Source: Flavobacterium suaedae (lineage in GTDB: Bacteria; Bacteroidota; Bacteroidia; Flavobacteriales; Flavobacteriaceae). From it: 64,000 nucleotides of DNA. Shown in pieces: positions 27,927-35,781 of this stretch. The DNA is taken from positions 1 through 64,000 of the forward strand of contig NZ_BMJE01000005.1 in the NCBI RefSeq assembly GCF_014642915.1, read 5' to 3'. The position numbers and the translations under genes were made by a program. Below the pieces are notes generated by a model. That model was given only the letters and a program-made list of their open reading frames with translations, was not told the origin of the DNA and did no database searches. How positions within the stretch are numbered: position 1 is the stretch's first letter; each line of letters opens with the position of its first letter.

Positions 27927-28373
27927 CTATTCAGTGGGCACTGCTTGCACTCTGTATTCATAACCGTAAAACAGACCGCCATCACCAATAGTAAACCTGA
28001 ATGCCAGTTGTTGGTCTTCATCTAAATGGTCTATCATATGGGCTTTTCCTGTTTCGCCGTTTATAGTAATAGTGAGTACGTTACCGGTAGTGGTATACGT
28101 TCCTGTTCCTAAAAATGCTTCTGTACATTTGTTATACATATCAAACGAACCATTTTCGTTAAATGTAAGCAGATAACTGGTTTCTTCTAGGTTTTCATCT
28201 TCGCAGTCAAGAAGTATTATATAGTCGTCGCGCCAAATAGAAACAGTTTCCCAAGAACCGACTACACTACCTGTGTATGGGTCTTTAAGTCCGTTATCAA
28301 CCACTCCGTTATCATCATCAGAACTACAGCTTAGTGCTGCAAAAGCAAACAATAATAAAAAAATCTTTTTCAT
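27927..28373 (-). CDS. Lipocalin-like lipoprotein
   Basis: 148 residues. MKKIFLLLFAFAALSCSSDDD has a lipobox (ALSC) followed by SSDDD, the typical flavobacterial surface-lipoprotein start. The mature part GSVVGSWETVSIWRDD ... YLLTFNENGSFDMYN ... GTGTYTTTGNVLTITI is the lipocalin-like (DUF4923/lipocalin_4) 8-strand barrel pattern. Ligand unknown. Confidence 0.85.
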   Translation of the reverse strand: MKKIFLLLFAFAALSCSSDDDNGVVDNGLKDPYTGSVVGSWETVSIWRDDYIILLDCEDENLEETSYLLTFNENGSFDMYNKCTEAFLGTGTYTTTGNVLTITINGETGKAHMIDHLDEDQQLAFRFTIGDGGLFYGYEYRVQAVPTE

Positions 28374-28451
28374 AGCTAATTTTTATACTGCTAAAGTAGT
28401 GGGAAACTTCTTAAAAAAGGGTTAAGTGTTTTGTAACCTTATTATAAACTT

Positions 28452-28745
28452 TTAGCTACCTTTTTTCAGCTTATTCATAAATTCTTTAAATGCAGGGGCG
28501 AGCTCTTTAAAGAGTTCGTGGTCTCTGTTGCGCAGCATAACTTCACTAAACATTTTAAGCCCTATAGCAAACTCAGTGGCTTGGTTTCTGTCATCAAAAA
28601 GGTTTCTTTCTCTAAGTATTTCAATTATATTAAAAATGTTATCATGGTTATCAAACTGTAACCGTATAGGGCTGTGTAGCTCATCACCTTTTGGGTTATG
28701 GATATGCTCTAGTGTAACTTGGTAATGGTTATATTTTAAATTCAT
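28452..28745 (-). CDS. DUF3861-like small protein
   Basis: 97 residues, soluble. YNHYQVTLEHIHNPKGDE ... LQFDNHDNIFNIIEILRERNLFDDRNQATEFAIGLKMFSEVML matches the DUF3861 pattern of a short strand pair followed by helices. Function unknown. Single gene. Confidence 0.75.
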   Translation of the reverse strand: MNLKYNHYQVTLEHIHNPKGDELHSPIRLQFDNHDNIFNIIEILRERNLFDDRNQATEFAIGLKMFSEVMLRNRDHELFKELAPAFKEFMNKLKKGS

Positions 28746-28849
28746 GGTATGTGGATTTTTATTAAAAAAAGGTGCAATAAATAAAATCTATATTAAATTA
28801 TTTAGATATTGATTTTCAATTTTTTGAGACTAGTTATTTAAACTAAAAC

Positions 28850-29419
28850 TTAACTGTTAATCCAGTTAGATAAAATTAACTTTCCTTGTGGAGTAAGTAC
28901 AGATTCAGGATGAAATTGAACTGCTTTTAAGTCAAAAGAGCGATGTCTTAGAGACATAATATTTCCGTTTTCATCTATGGAAGTCGCTTCTAAAACTTCG
29001 GGAAAGCCAGTTGAATTTACACACCAGGAATGGTACCTTCCTACTTCTATAGTGTCGCCTAGCCCATTAAATAAATTCTCATTATTTACTATGATTTTTA
29101 TAGAAGATGATACTCCGTGATATACTGTTTGAAGATTGATAAGTGAACCCCCGAAAACTTCGGCTATTGCCTGTTGCCCTAAACACACACCCAATATACT
29201 TTTAGTACTTGCATAGGTAGTTATAATACGTTCTAATAAACCTGCTTCAGAAGGTAATCCGGGGCCGGGAGAAAGTAATATTTTATCATAGTTTTTAACC
29301 TCATCTATCTCAACTTCATCATTACGAAGTACGGTTATTTTACAGTTGAGGTCTTCAAGATAATGGACAAGGTTATAGGTAAAACTGTCGTAATTATCTA
29401 TTACTAAAATTTTCTTCAT
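28850..29419 (-). CDS. Glutamine amidotransferase of anthranilate/aminodeoxychorismate synthase
   Basis: 189 residues, class I amidotransferase. VIDNYDSFTYNLVHYLEDL, oxyanion/nucleophile loop ILGVCLGQQAIAEVFGG with the catalytic Cys near residue 80, and AVQFHPESVLTPQG with the His-x-Glu dyad. It supplies ammonia to TrpE or PabB. Which one cannot be told: no trpE, pabB or other trp gene is in the window, and a lone gene is more often pabA or a shared subunit. Confidence 0.92.
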   Translation of the reverse strand: MKKILVIDNYDSFTYNLVHYLEDLNCKITVLRNDEVEIDEVKNYDKILLSPGPGLPSEAGLLERIITTYASTKSILGVCLGQQAIAEVFGGSLINLQTVYHGVSSSIKIIVNNENLFNGLGDTIEVGRYHSWCVNSTGFPEVLEATSIDENGNIMSLRHRSFDLKAVQFHPESVLTPQGKLILSNWINS

Positions 29420-29529
29420 GTTACTTAATAAATGACTGCAAATGTATAAAAGATTTCTACCTTATTTTAATAAATACATAAATCTACTAAAATAGTAGGG
29501 TATTATGTTTCTCGTTTTACTTTTTTCTG

Positions 29530-29537
29530 TAACTTTG
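29530..29537 (+). promoter_or_regulatory. -7 promoter element of the cysteine leader
   Basis: TAACTTTG fits TAnnTTTG. Transcription should start near 29542, about 37 bases before the leader peptide ATG. The -33 region is not clear. Confidence 0.65.
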
Positions 29538-29578
29538 TTTATAACAATTAGAAAAATATGTTTTTAGACCAGATATAT

Positions 29579-29632
29579 ATGGCGTGTTGCAAGTGTTGTT
29601 TCCGTATACGGGAGGGACTTGCTATGTCATGA
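29579..29632 (+). CDS. Cysteine-rich leader peptide (putative attenuator sORF)
   Basis: An ATG-to-TGA reading frame of 17 codons encoding MACCKCCFRIREGLAMS. Four of the first seven residues are Cys (codons TGT TGC, AAG, TGT TGT at 29585-29599). It lies in the transcribed leader of cysE-cysM, ends 78 bases before the cysE start and overlaps RNA segments that can form alternative hairpins with the downstream terminator. By analogy with trp/his/leu leaders the Cys codons would measure Cys-tRNA charging. The peptide itself probably has no function. Too short to be credible alone; the call rests on position, Cys content and the hairpins together. Confidence 0.75.
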   Translation: MACCKCCFRIREGLAMS

Positions 29633-29692
29633 TTTTTTGGTTAACTATCAAAATAATAAAGCAAGGCTCTCCGTATATGGTGAGCCTTTTTT
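29589..29692 (+). promoter_or_regulatory. Transcription attenuator of cysE-cysM with competing hairpins
   Basis: Segment 1 GCAAGT (29589-29594, within the Cys codons) can pair with ACTTGC (29617-29622). Segment 2 (29602-29622) can instead pair with segment 3 (29661-29680) over about 19 base pairs with small bulges: CCGTATACGG against CCGTATATGG, GAGGG against CTCTC/T, CTTGC against GCAAG. Segment 3 is also the left arm of the terminator hairpin ending at 29687. A ribosome stalled on Cys codons would free segment 2 to form the antiterminator; a ribosome reaching the stop codon at 29630 would cover it and let the terminator form. Confidence 0.72.
29664..29692 (+). terminator. Leader terminator upstream of cysE
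   Basis: AGGCTC-T-CC-GTATAT-GG-T-GAGCCT followed by TTTTT, 18 bases before the cysE start and after the leader promoter. Its position inside the transcription unit marks it as conditional. Confidence 0.85.
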
Positions 29693-29710
29693 AATTTAAA
29701 ACATATAGTT

Positions 29711-30526
29711 ATGAAACACCCGATATATAAAGCAAATTATCTTCACTCGGGGTTGTTGCCTGATAAAGCACAGGCAGGACTTTGGGTAGAAGAATTTTTT
29801 AAATGGTTATTTTGTATAGGTCCGGCTTATGCTGATTACCACTATTTTTTAAAGAAGGAGCAGGAGCTTGAAAAAATGCTGTTACAACTGCTGGAACTTT
29901 CAGGTTATGATAAAGAAAAAGCATCAGTATTTATTTCAGAATTAAAAAGTAAGGTAACTGTACTTCATGAAAAACTTGAAGATGACTTAAAAGCAATTTT
30001 TGAGTTCGATCCTGCGGCAAAAAGCAGAACAGAAGTACTACTGTCATACCCGGGTTTTTTTGCAATTGCTATTTACAGGCTGGCTCATGAGCTGTGGGTT
30101 AACGATGTTCCTATACTGCCACGATTAATAAGCGAATATATACACGGTAAAACAGGTATAGATATTCACCCTGGTGCTACTATAGGCGAACGATTTTTTA
30201 TAGATCACGGTACCGGTATTGTTATAGGCGAAACAACTATTGTAGGTAACGATGTAAAGTTATACCAAGGGGTTACTTTAGGTGCACTTAGTGTAAATAA
30301 AGAAGATGCTGCTATAAAACGCCACCCCACTATAGGTAATAATGTTACTATTTATGCTAATGCCACAATACTGGGCGGTAAAACAGTAATAGGTGATGAT
30401 TCTGTAATAGGTGGTAATGTTTGGATGACTAATTCAATTCCTGCACACTCCTTAGTATATCATAAAAGCGAAGTAACCATAAAAACCAAGGAGTCTTTTC
30501 CTGAACCTTTAAATTTTGTAATATAA
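29711..30526 (+). CDS. cysE: Serine O-acetyltransferase
   Basis: 271 residues. The C-terminal left-handed beta-helix has hexapeptide repeats: GIDIHPGATIGERFFIDHGTG, VIGETTIVGNDVKLYQGVTLGA, and the catalytic His in the DHGTG and HP segments. The N-terminal about 120 residues are helical. Makes O-acetylserine, the carbon skeleton for cysteine. The last residues do not show the usual C-terminal Ile that binds CysK, ending EPLNFVI (so an Ile is in fact terminal). Twelve bases before cysM, co-transcribed from the leader promoter. Confidence 0.96.
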   Translation: MKHPIYKANYLHSGLLPDKAQAGLWVEEFFKWLFCIGPAYADYHYFLKKEQELEKMLLQLLELSGYDKEKASVFISELKSKVTVLHEKLEDDLKAIFEFDPAAKSRTEVLLSYPGFFAIAIYRLAHELWVNDVPILPRLISEYIHGKTGIDIHPGATIGERFFIDHGTGIVIGETTIVGNDVKLYQGVTLGALSVNKEDAAIKRHPTIGNNVTIYANATILGGKTVIGDDSVIGGNVWMTNSIPAHSLVYHKSEVTIKTKESFPEPLNFVI

Positions 30527-30538
30527 AAATCAATATAC

Positions 30539-31447
30539 ATGAAAGCGAATAACATTTTAGAAACTATAGGTAAAACACCACATGTAAAGCTTAATAAGTT
30601 ATACGGAAATCGTAATGTGTGGATTAAACTGGAGCGAAACAATCCTGCTAACAGTATTAAAGACCGTATTGCCCTTGCTATGATTGAAGATGCTGAGGAG
30701 AAAGGTTTATTAAAACCTGATAGTGTAATTATAGAACCTACATCGGGGAACACCGGTATAGGGCTATCCTTAGTAGCAGCGGTAAAAGGATATAAGCTGA
30801 TATTGGTTATGCCGGAATCTATGAGTATAGAACGCAGAAAGTTAATGGCTATATACGGAGCAGATTTTGAGTTAACACCAAAAGAACTGGGTATGAAGGG
30901 AGCTATTGAAAAAGCAGCGGAACTTACAGCAGCTACACCTAATGCATGGTCGCCAAGACAGTTTGATAATCCTGCCAATGTAGAGGTACATAAGCGTACA
31001 ACAGCACAGGAAATATTAGCCGACTTTCCTGAAGGAATTGATTATTTAATAACAGGAGTAGGTACAGGAGGACATATAACGGGCGTAGCAGCCGCTTTAA
31101 AGGAAAAACTACCCAACCTTAAAGTATTTGCTGTAGAACCCGAAGCATCGCCTGTATTGAGCGGTGGAGCGCCGGGACCACATCCTTTGCAGGGTATAGG
31201 AGCAGGTTTTGAACCCTCTATTTACAGAAAAGATTTAATTGATGGTGTAATAACCGTTAGTAAAGAAGAGGCTTTTGAGTTTGCTAAAAGAGTTGCAGCA
31301 GAGGAGGGGATACTGTCAGGAATATCTACAGGTGCTTCACTGGCAGCAGTAAATAAAAAACTGACGGAAATACCTGAAGATGCTACAGTATTAACTTTTA
31401 ATTACGATACAGGAGAGCGTTATCTTTCTGTAGAAGGGTTATTTTAA
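30539..31447 (+). CDS. cysM: Cysteine synthase B (O-acetylserine sulfhydrylase)
   Basis: 302 residues, PLP fold-type [21 protein letters not shown] has the Schiff-base Lys near residue 41; [15 protein letters not shown] is the substrate loop; [12 protein letters not shown] binds the PLP phosphate. Uses O-acetylserine and sulfide (or thiosulfate if CysM-like) to make cysteine. Length and [15 protein letters not shown] fit CysM better than CysK. Second gene of the attenuated operon. Confidence 0.94.
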   Translation: MKANNILETIGKTPHVKLNKLYGNRNVWIKLERNNPANSIKDRIALAMIEDAEEKGLLKPDSVIIEPTSGNTGIGLSLVAAVKGYKLILVMPESMSIERRKLMAIYGADFELTPKELGMKGAIEKAAELTAATPNAWSPRQFDNPANVEVHKRTTAQEILADFPEGIDYLITGVGTGGHITGVAAALKEKLPNLKVFAVEPEASPVLSGGAPGPHPLQGIGAGFEPSIYRKDLIDGVITVSKEEAFEFAKRVAAEEGILSGISTGASLAAVNKKLTEIPEDATVLTFNYDTGERYLSVEGLF

Positions 31448-31480
31448 TTATGTAGTATTATAGTTTATAGCTGCTAAATA

Positions 31481-31505
31481 AAAAACCCCGCTTTTGGCGG
31501 GGTTC
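31481..31505. terminator. Terminator between cysM and the secreted YceI gene
   Basis: AAAACCCCGC-TTTT-GGCGGGGTT: 8-bp GC-rich stem. T-run is stronger on the minus strand, so it chiefly ends the MarR-nitroreductase-YceI operon. Confidence 0.9.
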
Positions 31506-31529
31506 TTCTATCAATTTAAATTCAGAAAA

Positions 31530-32099
31530 TTAGTAATATAAAGTAACTGTAAGTTTAAAGTCATCGTATATCATATTGTCTCCAAGTCCGTCGAATATAC
31601 TTCCTGACTTGTATTCTATACCGTATTTTGTTCTGTCAACTTCAAACTGAGTTGTAGCTACGCCATCAGCAACTTTAAGGTCAAACTGTACAGGCTTAGT
31701 AATGTTTTTAATAGTAAGGTTAGCCTTTACTGTATAAACATTAGCACTTTTCTTTTTAACAGAAGTAAAGTTTAAGCTAGATGTAGGGTATATGCTTGAA
31801 CCAAAAAAATCATCAGCTTTAAGGTGTCCTTCAAGTTTTTCTTTACCTTCACCAGCCTTTAAATCAGTAACTTCAATAGAGTTCATGTCTACAGAAAATT
31901 TACCGCTTACAAGGTTACCGTTATTAAATATAAGTGCACCTGAACTAAATTTAATTGTACCTTCGTGCTGTCCTGTTACTTTTTCACCTACCCATTCTAT
32001 TTTACTTCTTGATGTATCAATATCCTGAGTTTGAGCTGCTGCAGTTAATGTACCTAATGCTACTACAAGCGCAACTGCAATTGATTTTAGGTTTTTCAT
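31530..32099 (-). CDS. Secreted YceI family protein
   Basis: 189 residues. MKNLKSIAVALVVALGTLTAAAQ is a signal peptide. Mature YceI barrel: IDTSRSKIEWVGEKVTGQHEGTIKF, then LEGHLKADDFFGSSIYPTSSLNFTSVKKK and KANLTIKNITKPVQFDL. Probably a periplasmic polyisoprenoid or quinone-type binder. Third gene of a unit led by MarR and nitroreductase (37-base gap), a frequent flavobacterial trio. Confidence 0.94.
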   Translation of the reverse strand: MKNLKSIAVALVVALGTLTAAAQTQDIDTSRSKIEWVGEKVTGQHEGTIKFSSGALIFNNGNLVSGKFSVDMNSIEVTDLKAGEGKEKLEGHLKADDFFGSSIYPTSSLNFTSVKKKSANVYTVKANLTIKNITKPVQFDLKVADGVATTQFEVDRTKYGIEYKSGSIFDGLGDNMIYDDFKLTVTLYY

Positions 32100-32136
32100 C
32101 TTAATGAATTTTTAAATTAATTTTAGGTTATTATCG

Positions 32137-32775
32137 TTAAATAGTTATAAATAATTCTTCTTCAGGTTTTCTTACTTTGGCATACGACTGGAAATCGTCA
32201 TCACTATGTCTGTATCCCGCAGCTACTATAGCAGCAGATGCAAGACCTTTTTTATCAAGTTCCAGTATACTGTCAACACCTTTTGGGTCAAACCCTTCCA
32301 TTGGTGTAGTATCTATTTTGGCAACAGCAGCAGCAGTAATAAGGCTTCCTAAAGCAATATAACTCTGTTTTCCTGCCCAATGGCTATTTTCTTCTTCAGA
32401 GCGATTTTTTAAACTCCCTTTTATCATATTTTCAAAATCAGCAAGACTTTCTCTTTCTACATTACGTGTTTCACTAATGTTTTGCATGTATTTATCTACG
32501 TGATTATCACCTAAATTGATTTCGTTAGCAAAAATAAATAGGTGAGAGCAGTCTTTAAATACATTTTGGTTGTTACCAAAAGCAGCCTCGGCAAGTTTTT
32601 CTTTCATTTCCTGGCTTTTAACTACAACTACTCTGTAAGGTTGTAACCCTCCGGATGAAACACTAAGTTGTATTGCACTTTTAAGGTTTTCAATGTCTTT
32701 GTCAGATACTTTTTTCTGGCTGTCATACTTTTTAGTAGCATAACGCCATTTTAAGCTTTCTAAATAATTGTTCAT
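32137..32775 (-). CDS. NAD(P)H-dependent nitroreductase family oxidoreductase
   Basis: 212 residues, FMN-dependent nitroreductase fold. MNNYLESLKWRYATKKYD binds FMN phosphate (WRYATKKYD); SSGGLQPYRVVVV, then AALGSLITAAAVAKIDTTPMEGFDP (AAxxGxDTxPMEGFD hallmark of NfsB-like enzymes). Reduces quinones or nitro-aromatics with NAD(P)H. Lies between MarR and YceI, so likely induced when MarR is released. Confidence 0.94.
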   Translation of the reverse strand: MNNYLESLKWRYATKKYDSQKKVSDKDIENLKSAIQLSVSSGGLQPYRVVVVKSQEMKEKLAEAAFGNNQNVFKDCSHLFIFANEINLGDNHVDKYMQNISETRNVERESLADFENMIKGSLKNRSEEENSHWAGKQSYIALGSLITAAAVAKIDTTPMEGFDPKGVDSILELDKKGLASAAIVAAGYRHSDDDFQSYAKVRKPEEELFITI

Positions 32776-32797
32776 AGTTTGTTTTTCTTTTTAGAGT

Positions 32798-33253
32798 TTA
32801 TTCACCCCTGTATTTTTCCAATAACAGGTTTAGTTGTTCCAGTTCTGTTTCATTTAAGTTTTTGGCATACCCTGTTTCATGTTCCTGTACTTTAGGGTCT
32901 AATTCCAAAAGTAAATCTAATCCTTTTTTGGTAATACCAATATCCATTTTTCTTCTGTTTTCACTACATACTTTGCGTGTTACCAATTCCTTTAACAGCA
33001 ATTTGTCTACCAAACGTGTGGTATTACTGGTTTTGGCTACCATTCTTTCTTGTATAACACACATATTTGCAGGTTTACCTTTTTGCCCTCTCAATATACG
33101 TAAAACATTGAATTGCTCAGGAGAAAGCTCATAAGGTTTTAATAATTCGTTGAAACTCTCTGCCTGAACATTTTGAGTATACATTATATTTAAAACAGTC
33201 CTTTTTGGTAAAGGGAGTTTAGTTTCGGATTTTATAACCTTCTCAATCTTCAT
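32798..33253 (-). CDS. MarR family transcriptional regulator
   Basis: 151 residues. Winged HTH: LSPEQFNVLRILRGQKGKPANMCVIQERMVAKTSNTTRLVDKLLLKELVTR (positions about 43-95), with the wing at SENRRKMDIGITKKGLDLL. Two Cys (residue about 62, CVIQE, and about 96, RKVCSEN) could allow redox sensing, but this is a guess. First gene of the MarR-nitroreductase-YceI operon; the operators at 33271 and 33301 suggest autorepression. Confidence 0.93.
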   Translation of the reverse strand: MKIEKVIKSETKLPLPKRTVLNIMYTQNVQAESFNELLKPYELSPEQFNVLRILRGQKGKPANMCVIQERMVAKTSNTTRLVDKLLLKELVTRKVCSENRRKMDIGITKKGLDLLLELDPKVQEHETGYAKNLNETELEQLNLLLEKYRGE

Positions 33254-33270
33254 AATTACAACTGCAAAAT

Positions 33271-33282
33271 TTGTATGTACAA
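33271..33282. promoter_or_regulatory. MarR operator 1
   Basis: TTGTATGTACAA, one mismatch from a palindrome and identical in core to operator 2. Overlaps the -7 box at 33280-33287. Confidence 0.6.
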
Positions 33283-33287
33283 ATGTA
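33280..33287 (-). promoter_or_regulatory. -7 promoter element of the MarR operon
   Basis: Minus-strand TACATTTG (plus CAAATGTA) fits TAnnTTTG, 27 bases before the start codon. Confidence 0.6.
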
Positions 33288-33300
33288 TTATAATTAACAA

Positions 33301-33312
33301 TTGTATATACAA
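33301..33312. promoter_or_regulatory. MarR operator 2
   Basis: TTGTATATACAA, a perfect 12-base palindrome, 30 bases from operator 1 (about three helical turns), placed over the -33 region of the MarR promoter. Confidence 0.6.
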
Positions 33313-33398
33313 GTATTATTGTTAATAAGTTGTTAAACTTTAAAACCCCTCATTTTTTGTCTAAATTTACAGGATATAAAAACACATTCCATATATTA

Positions 33399-33950
33399 AT
33401 GAAAACAAGTAAACTTTTTAAAACCCTACTTTTTACGCTATCACTAACACTTTTCTTCACTGGCTGTAAAGATGCTAAAACAGAGGAAGATCCTAACAAA
33501 CCAAAGCCTGTACAGGTATATCAAAAAGACGGTGTTACTGTAAATGCTTATGATTTTGCCGGCTTAGAGTATTTTTTAAACAGAGATGACAATACTACAT
33601 ATGTAGTAAACTTTTGGGCAACATGGTGTGTGCCATGTGTAGAAGAAATGCCATATTTTGAAAAGCTGGGAGAAGAGTATAAGGATGATAATGTGAAGGT
33701 TTTACTTGTAAGTCTTGACATGCCTAAAATGGTAGAAAGTAAATTGCTACCGTTTATAAAAGATAACGATATTAAAAGTGAGGTAGTTTTGCTTCGTGAT
33801 CCTGATGCAAATTCATGGATATCTAAAATTAGTCCTTCCTGGTCAGGAGCTATTCCTGCAACAGTAATATATAAAAAAGACAAGAAAAGTTTTTACGAAC
33901 AGTCTTTTGACTATGAGCAACTGGTATCGGCTTTAGACAGTATTAAATAA
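33399..33950 (+). CDS. TlpA-like thioredoxin-fold lipoprotein
   Basis: 183 residues from the ATG at 33399 giving MKTSKLFKTLLFTLS. The open frame extends 23 codons upstream, but only this start gives a signal peptide with lipobox FTGC. Thioredoxin fold: VVNFWATWCVPCVEEMPYFEKL with CVPC active site, and a late cis-Pro (IPATVIY). Periplasmic thiol oxidoreductase, likely reductive, for cytochrome maturation or disulfide repair. Start of a three-gene redox cluster. Confidence 0.92.
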   Translation: MKTSKLFKTLLFTLSLTLFFTGCKDAKTEEDPNKPKPVQVYQKDGVTVNAYDFAGLEYFLNRDDNTTYVVNFWATWCVPCVEEMPYFEKLGEEYKDDNVKVLLVSLDMPKMVESKLLPFIKDNDIKSEVVLLRDPDANSWISKISPSWSGAIPATVIYKKDKKSFYEQSFDYEQLVSALDSIK

Positions 33951-33973
33951 TCAATAAACAAAAATCAATAAAA

Positions 33974-34672
33974 ATGAAAAGAACACAAATTTTAGGTCTG
34001 TTTGCTGTGGCAAGTATTTTAATTGCAAATGTATCATGTAAATCAGAAGGCTCTAAGGCTGATGAAAAGAAAGAAGGTGTTGAAGCGGTTGACTCAACTG
34101 GTGTAGCGTCTGATATGAGTGAAACCGAAGTGCGTTCAGGATATAAAGTAGGTGATATAGCCACAGACTTTAGTCTTAAAAATATAGACGAAAAAAATGT
34201 ATCACTTAAAGATATGGAAGATGCTAAAGGCTATATAGTGATATTTACTTGTAACCATTGCCCTTATGCGCAAGCATATGAAGAGAGAATTGTGGCACTG
34301 GATAAGAAATATAAGGATCAAGGCTACCCTGTAGTAGCTATTAACCCAAATAATCCTGAAAAAGCTAAGGACGACAGTTTTGAAAAGATGCAGGAAAGAG
34401 CATCTGAAAAAGGTTTTACTTTCCCTTACCTTTTAGACGAAGGACAAAAAATATATCCACAATATGGGGCTACAAAAACACCTCACGTATATATTCTTGA
34501 AAAAACAGGTGAGGGTAATGTAGTAAGATACATTGGTGCTATTGATGATAATTACGAAGATGCATCAGCTGTTACTAAAAAGTATGTAGAAGATGCTGTT
34601 GATGCTTTATTGGCAGGTAAAGAAGTTCCTGTAAAAGAAACTAAAGCTATAGGGTGCTCAATAAAAGCATAA
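33974..34672 (+). CDS. Redoxin-domain lipoprotein
   Basis: 232 residues. MKRTQILGLFAVASILIANVSCKSE carries lipobox (NVSC). After a charged linker, AhpC/TSA-type fold: GDIATDFSLKNIDEKNVSLKD, FTCNHCPYAQAYEERI (CNHC redox centre), KTPHVYIL (cis-Pro). Ends in GCSIKA with an extra Cys. Resembles the periplasmic redoxins of the ResA/TlpA group. Same strand, 23 bases after the TlpA-like gene. Confidence 0.92.
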   Translation: MKRTQILGLFAVASILIANVSCKSEGSKADEKKEGVEAVDSTGVASDMSETEVRSGYKVGDIATDFSLKNIDEKNVSLKDMEDAKGYIVIFTCNHCPYAQAYEERIVALDKKYKDQGYPVVAINPNNPEKAKDDSFEKMQERASEKGFTFPYLLDEGQKIYPQYGATKTPHVYILEKTGEGNVVRYIGAIDDNYEDASAVTKKYVEDAVDALLAGKEVPVKETKAIGCSIKA

Positions 34673-34698
34673 ATTTTTAATAAAAAGAAAGTAATAGA

Positions 34699-35013
34699 AT
34701 GGATTTATCTCAACAAGAGTGGTGGGAGAAAGCTCAACAAGATGAGAATGCAGTAGTTCTTGATGTTAGAACTGATGATGAGTTTAACAGAGGAATAATT
34801 CCCGGTGCTATAAATATAGATATTTATAAAGGACAAAGTTTTATTTATCAGGTTGAAGAACTTGATAAGAGTAAAAACTACTATGTTTATTGTGCTGCGG
34901 GAGCCCGTAGTGGTAAAGCCTGTAGTATAATGAATGAGCTTGGATTTAAAAATACTTATAATTTAGCAGGAGGTATCTCTCAGTGGAGTGGGCCTGTAGA
35001 AATGCCCGGTTAA
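34699..35013 (+). CDS. Rhodanese-like domain protein (cytoplasmic)
   Basis: 104 residues, a single rhodanese domain. VVLDVRTDDEFNRGIIPGAINIDI and active-site loop YCAAGARSGKA (Cys near residue 71), then NLAGGISQWSG. No export signal. Sulfur-transfer role probable. Third gene in the redox cluster, 26 bases after the redoxin. Confidence 0.94.
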   Translation: MDLSQQEWWEKAQQDENAVVLDVRTDDEFNRGIIPGAINIDIYKGQSFIYQVEELDKSKNYYVYCAAGARSGKACSIMNELGFKNTYNLAGGISQWSGPVEMPG

Positions 35014-35032
35014 CCTAAATAACTTTATAACT

Positions 35033-35062
35033 AAAAAAGCAGCACATTGTGCTGCTTTTTTT
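35033..35062. terminator. Bidirectional terminator between rhodanese and response-regulator genes
   Basis: AAAAAAGCAGCAC-ATT-GTGCTGCTTTTTTT, T-runs on both strands; overlaps the last two bases of the convergent gene. Confidence 0.93.
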
Positions 35063-35492
35063 ATGCTCTTCTCGATTTAAAGCTACCTATATTTTCTACC
35101 CAGTAGTCAATAAGGTCTTTAATTTTTTCTTTATAATTGTTATAGTCACTACCTTTATGGATGTATCCTTGTGCAGACAACTTGTTTGCCGCTTTAACCG
35201 ACCTGTCATCTTGAGCATTGGAGATAAATATATACGGAATATCCTTATCCATAAAAATTTCTTCCTTAAGTATAAGGTTTCGCAGTTCAAAACCACCCAG
35301 TTTAGGCATGTTAATATCTGATATGACTATGAAAGGGTCAATTTCAGGCTTCCTCAAATACTCTAATGCCTCTGTACTGTCAGAAAAGAAAATAATATGG
35401 TTTTTGTACCCCAGATCACGAAATATTTCCTGTAATATTTCTCTATCATCTTCATCATCCTCAATAACCAGTATATCCCTGTGTTTTTTCAT
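35061..35492 (-). CDS. Single-domain response regulator
   Basis: 143 residues, receiver domain only. DDEDDRE acidic pair near residue 12, phospho-acceptor Asp in FIVISDINMPKLGG near residue 60, YIFISNAQ (T/S position is Ser), and the Lys in IHKGSDY. No output domain, so it should act by protein-protein contact. Monocistronic; partner kinase not in the window. Confidence 0.92.
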   Translation of the reverse strand: MKKHRDILVIEDDEDDREILQEIFRDLGYKNHIIFFSDSTEALEYLRKPEIDPFIVISDINMPKLGGFELRNLILKEEIFMDKDIPYIFISNAQDDRSVKAANKLSAQGYIHKGSDYNNYKEKIKDLIDYWVENIGSFKSRRA

Positions 35493-35781
35493 ATATTGCT
35501 TTTAACTTTAATGCATAAGTATAAATTATATGTCAATATCAGATTACAAAATTTGACATAAGTTTTTAACTTTACTACACTTTTATAATAACTAATAATA
35601 TGTATATTTTGCTGTAACGTGTACAGCGTTACTTAAAGCAGCTATAAATTAATTTTAATTTGGTTTAGGTGGGGGAGCAACAAACAAGTAAAGCTAAACA
35701 AATAAAAAATTGTATGCTATTAGCAGGTTTGATGCGGTAAAATAACAAAATTTTTTCTTGAAATAAGAAAAATAAACCAAG

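Noticed and set aside
33330-33398. Longer N-terminus for the TlpA-like lipoprotein
   Set aside because: Would bury the signal peptide and lipobox at residue 40 or beyond.
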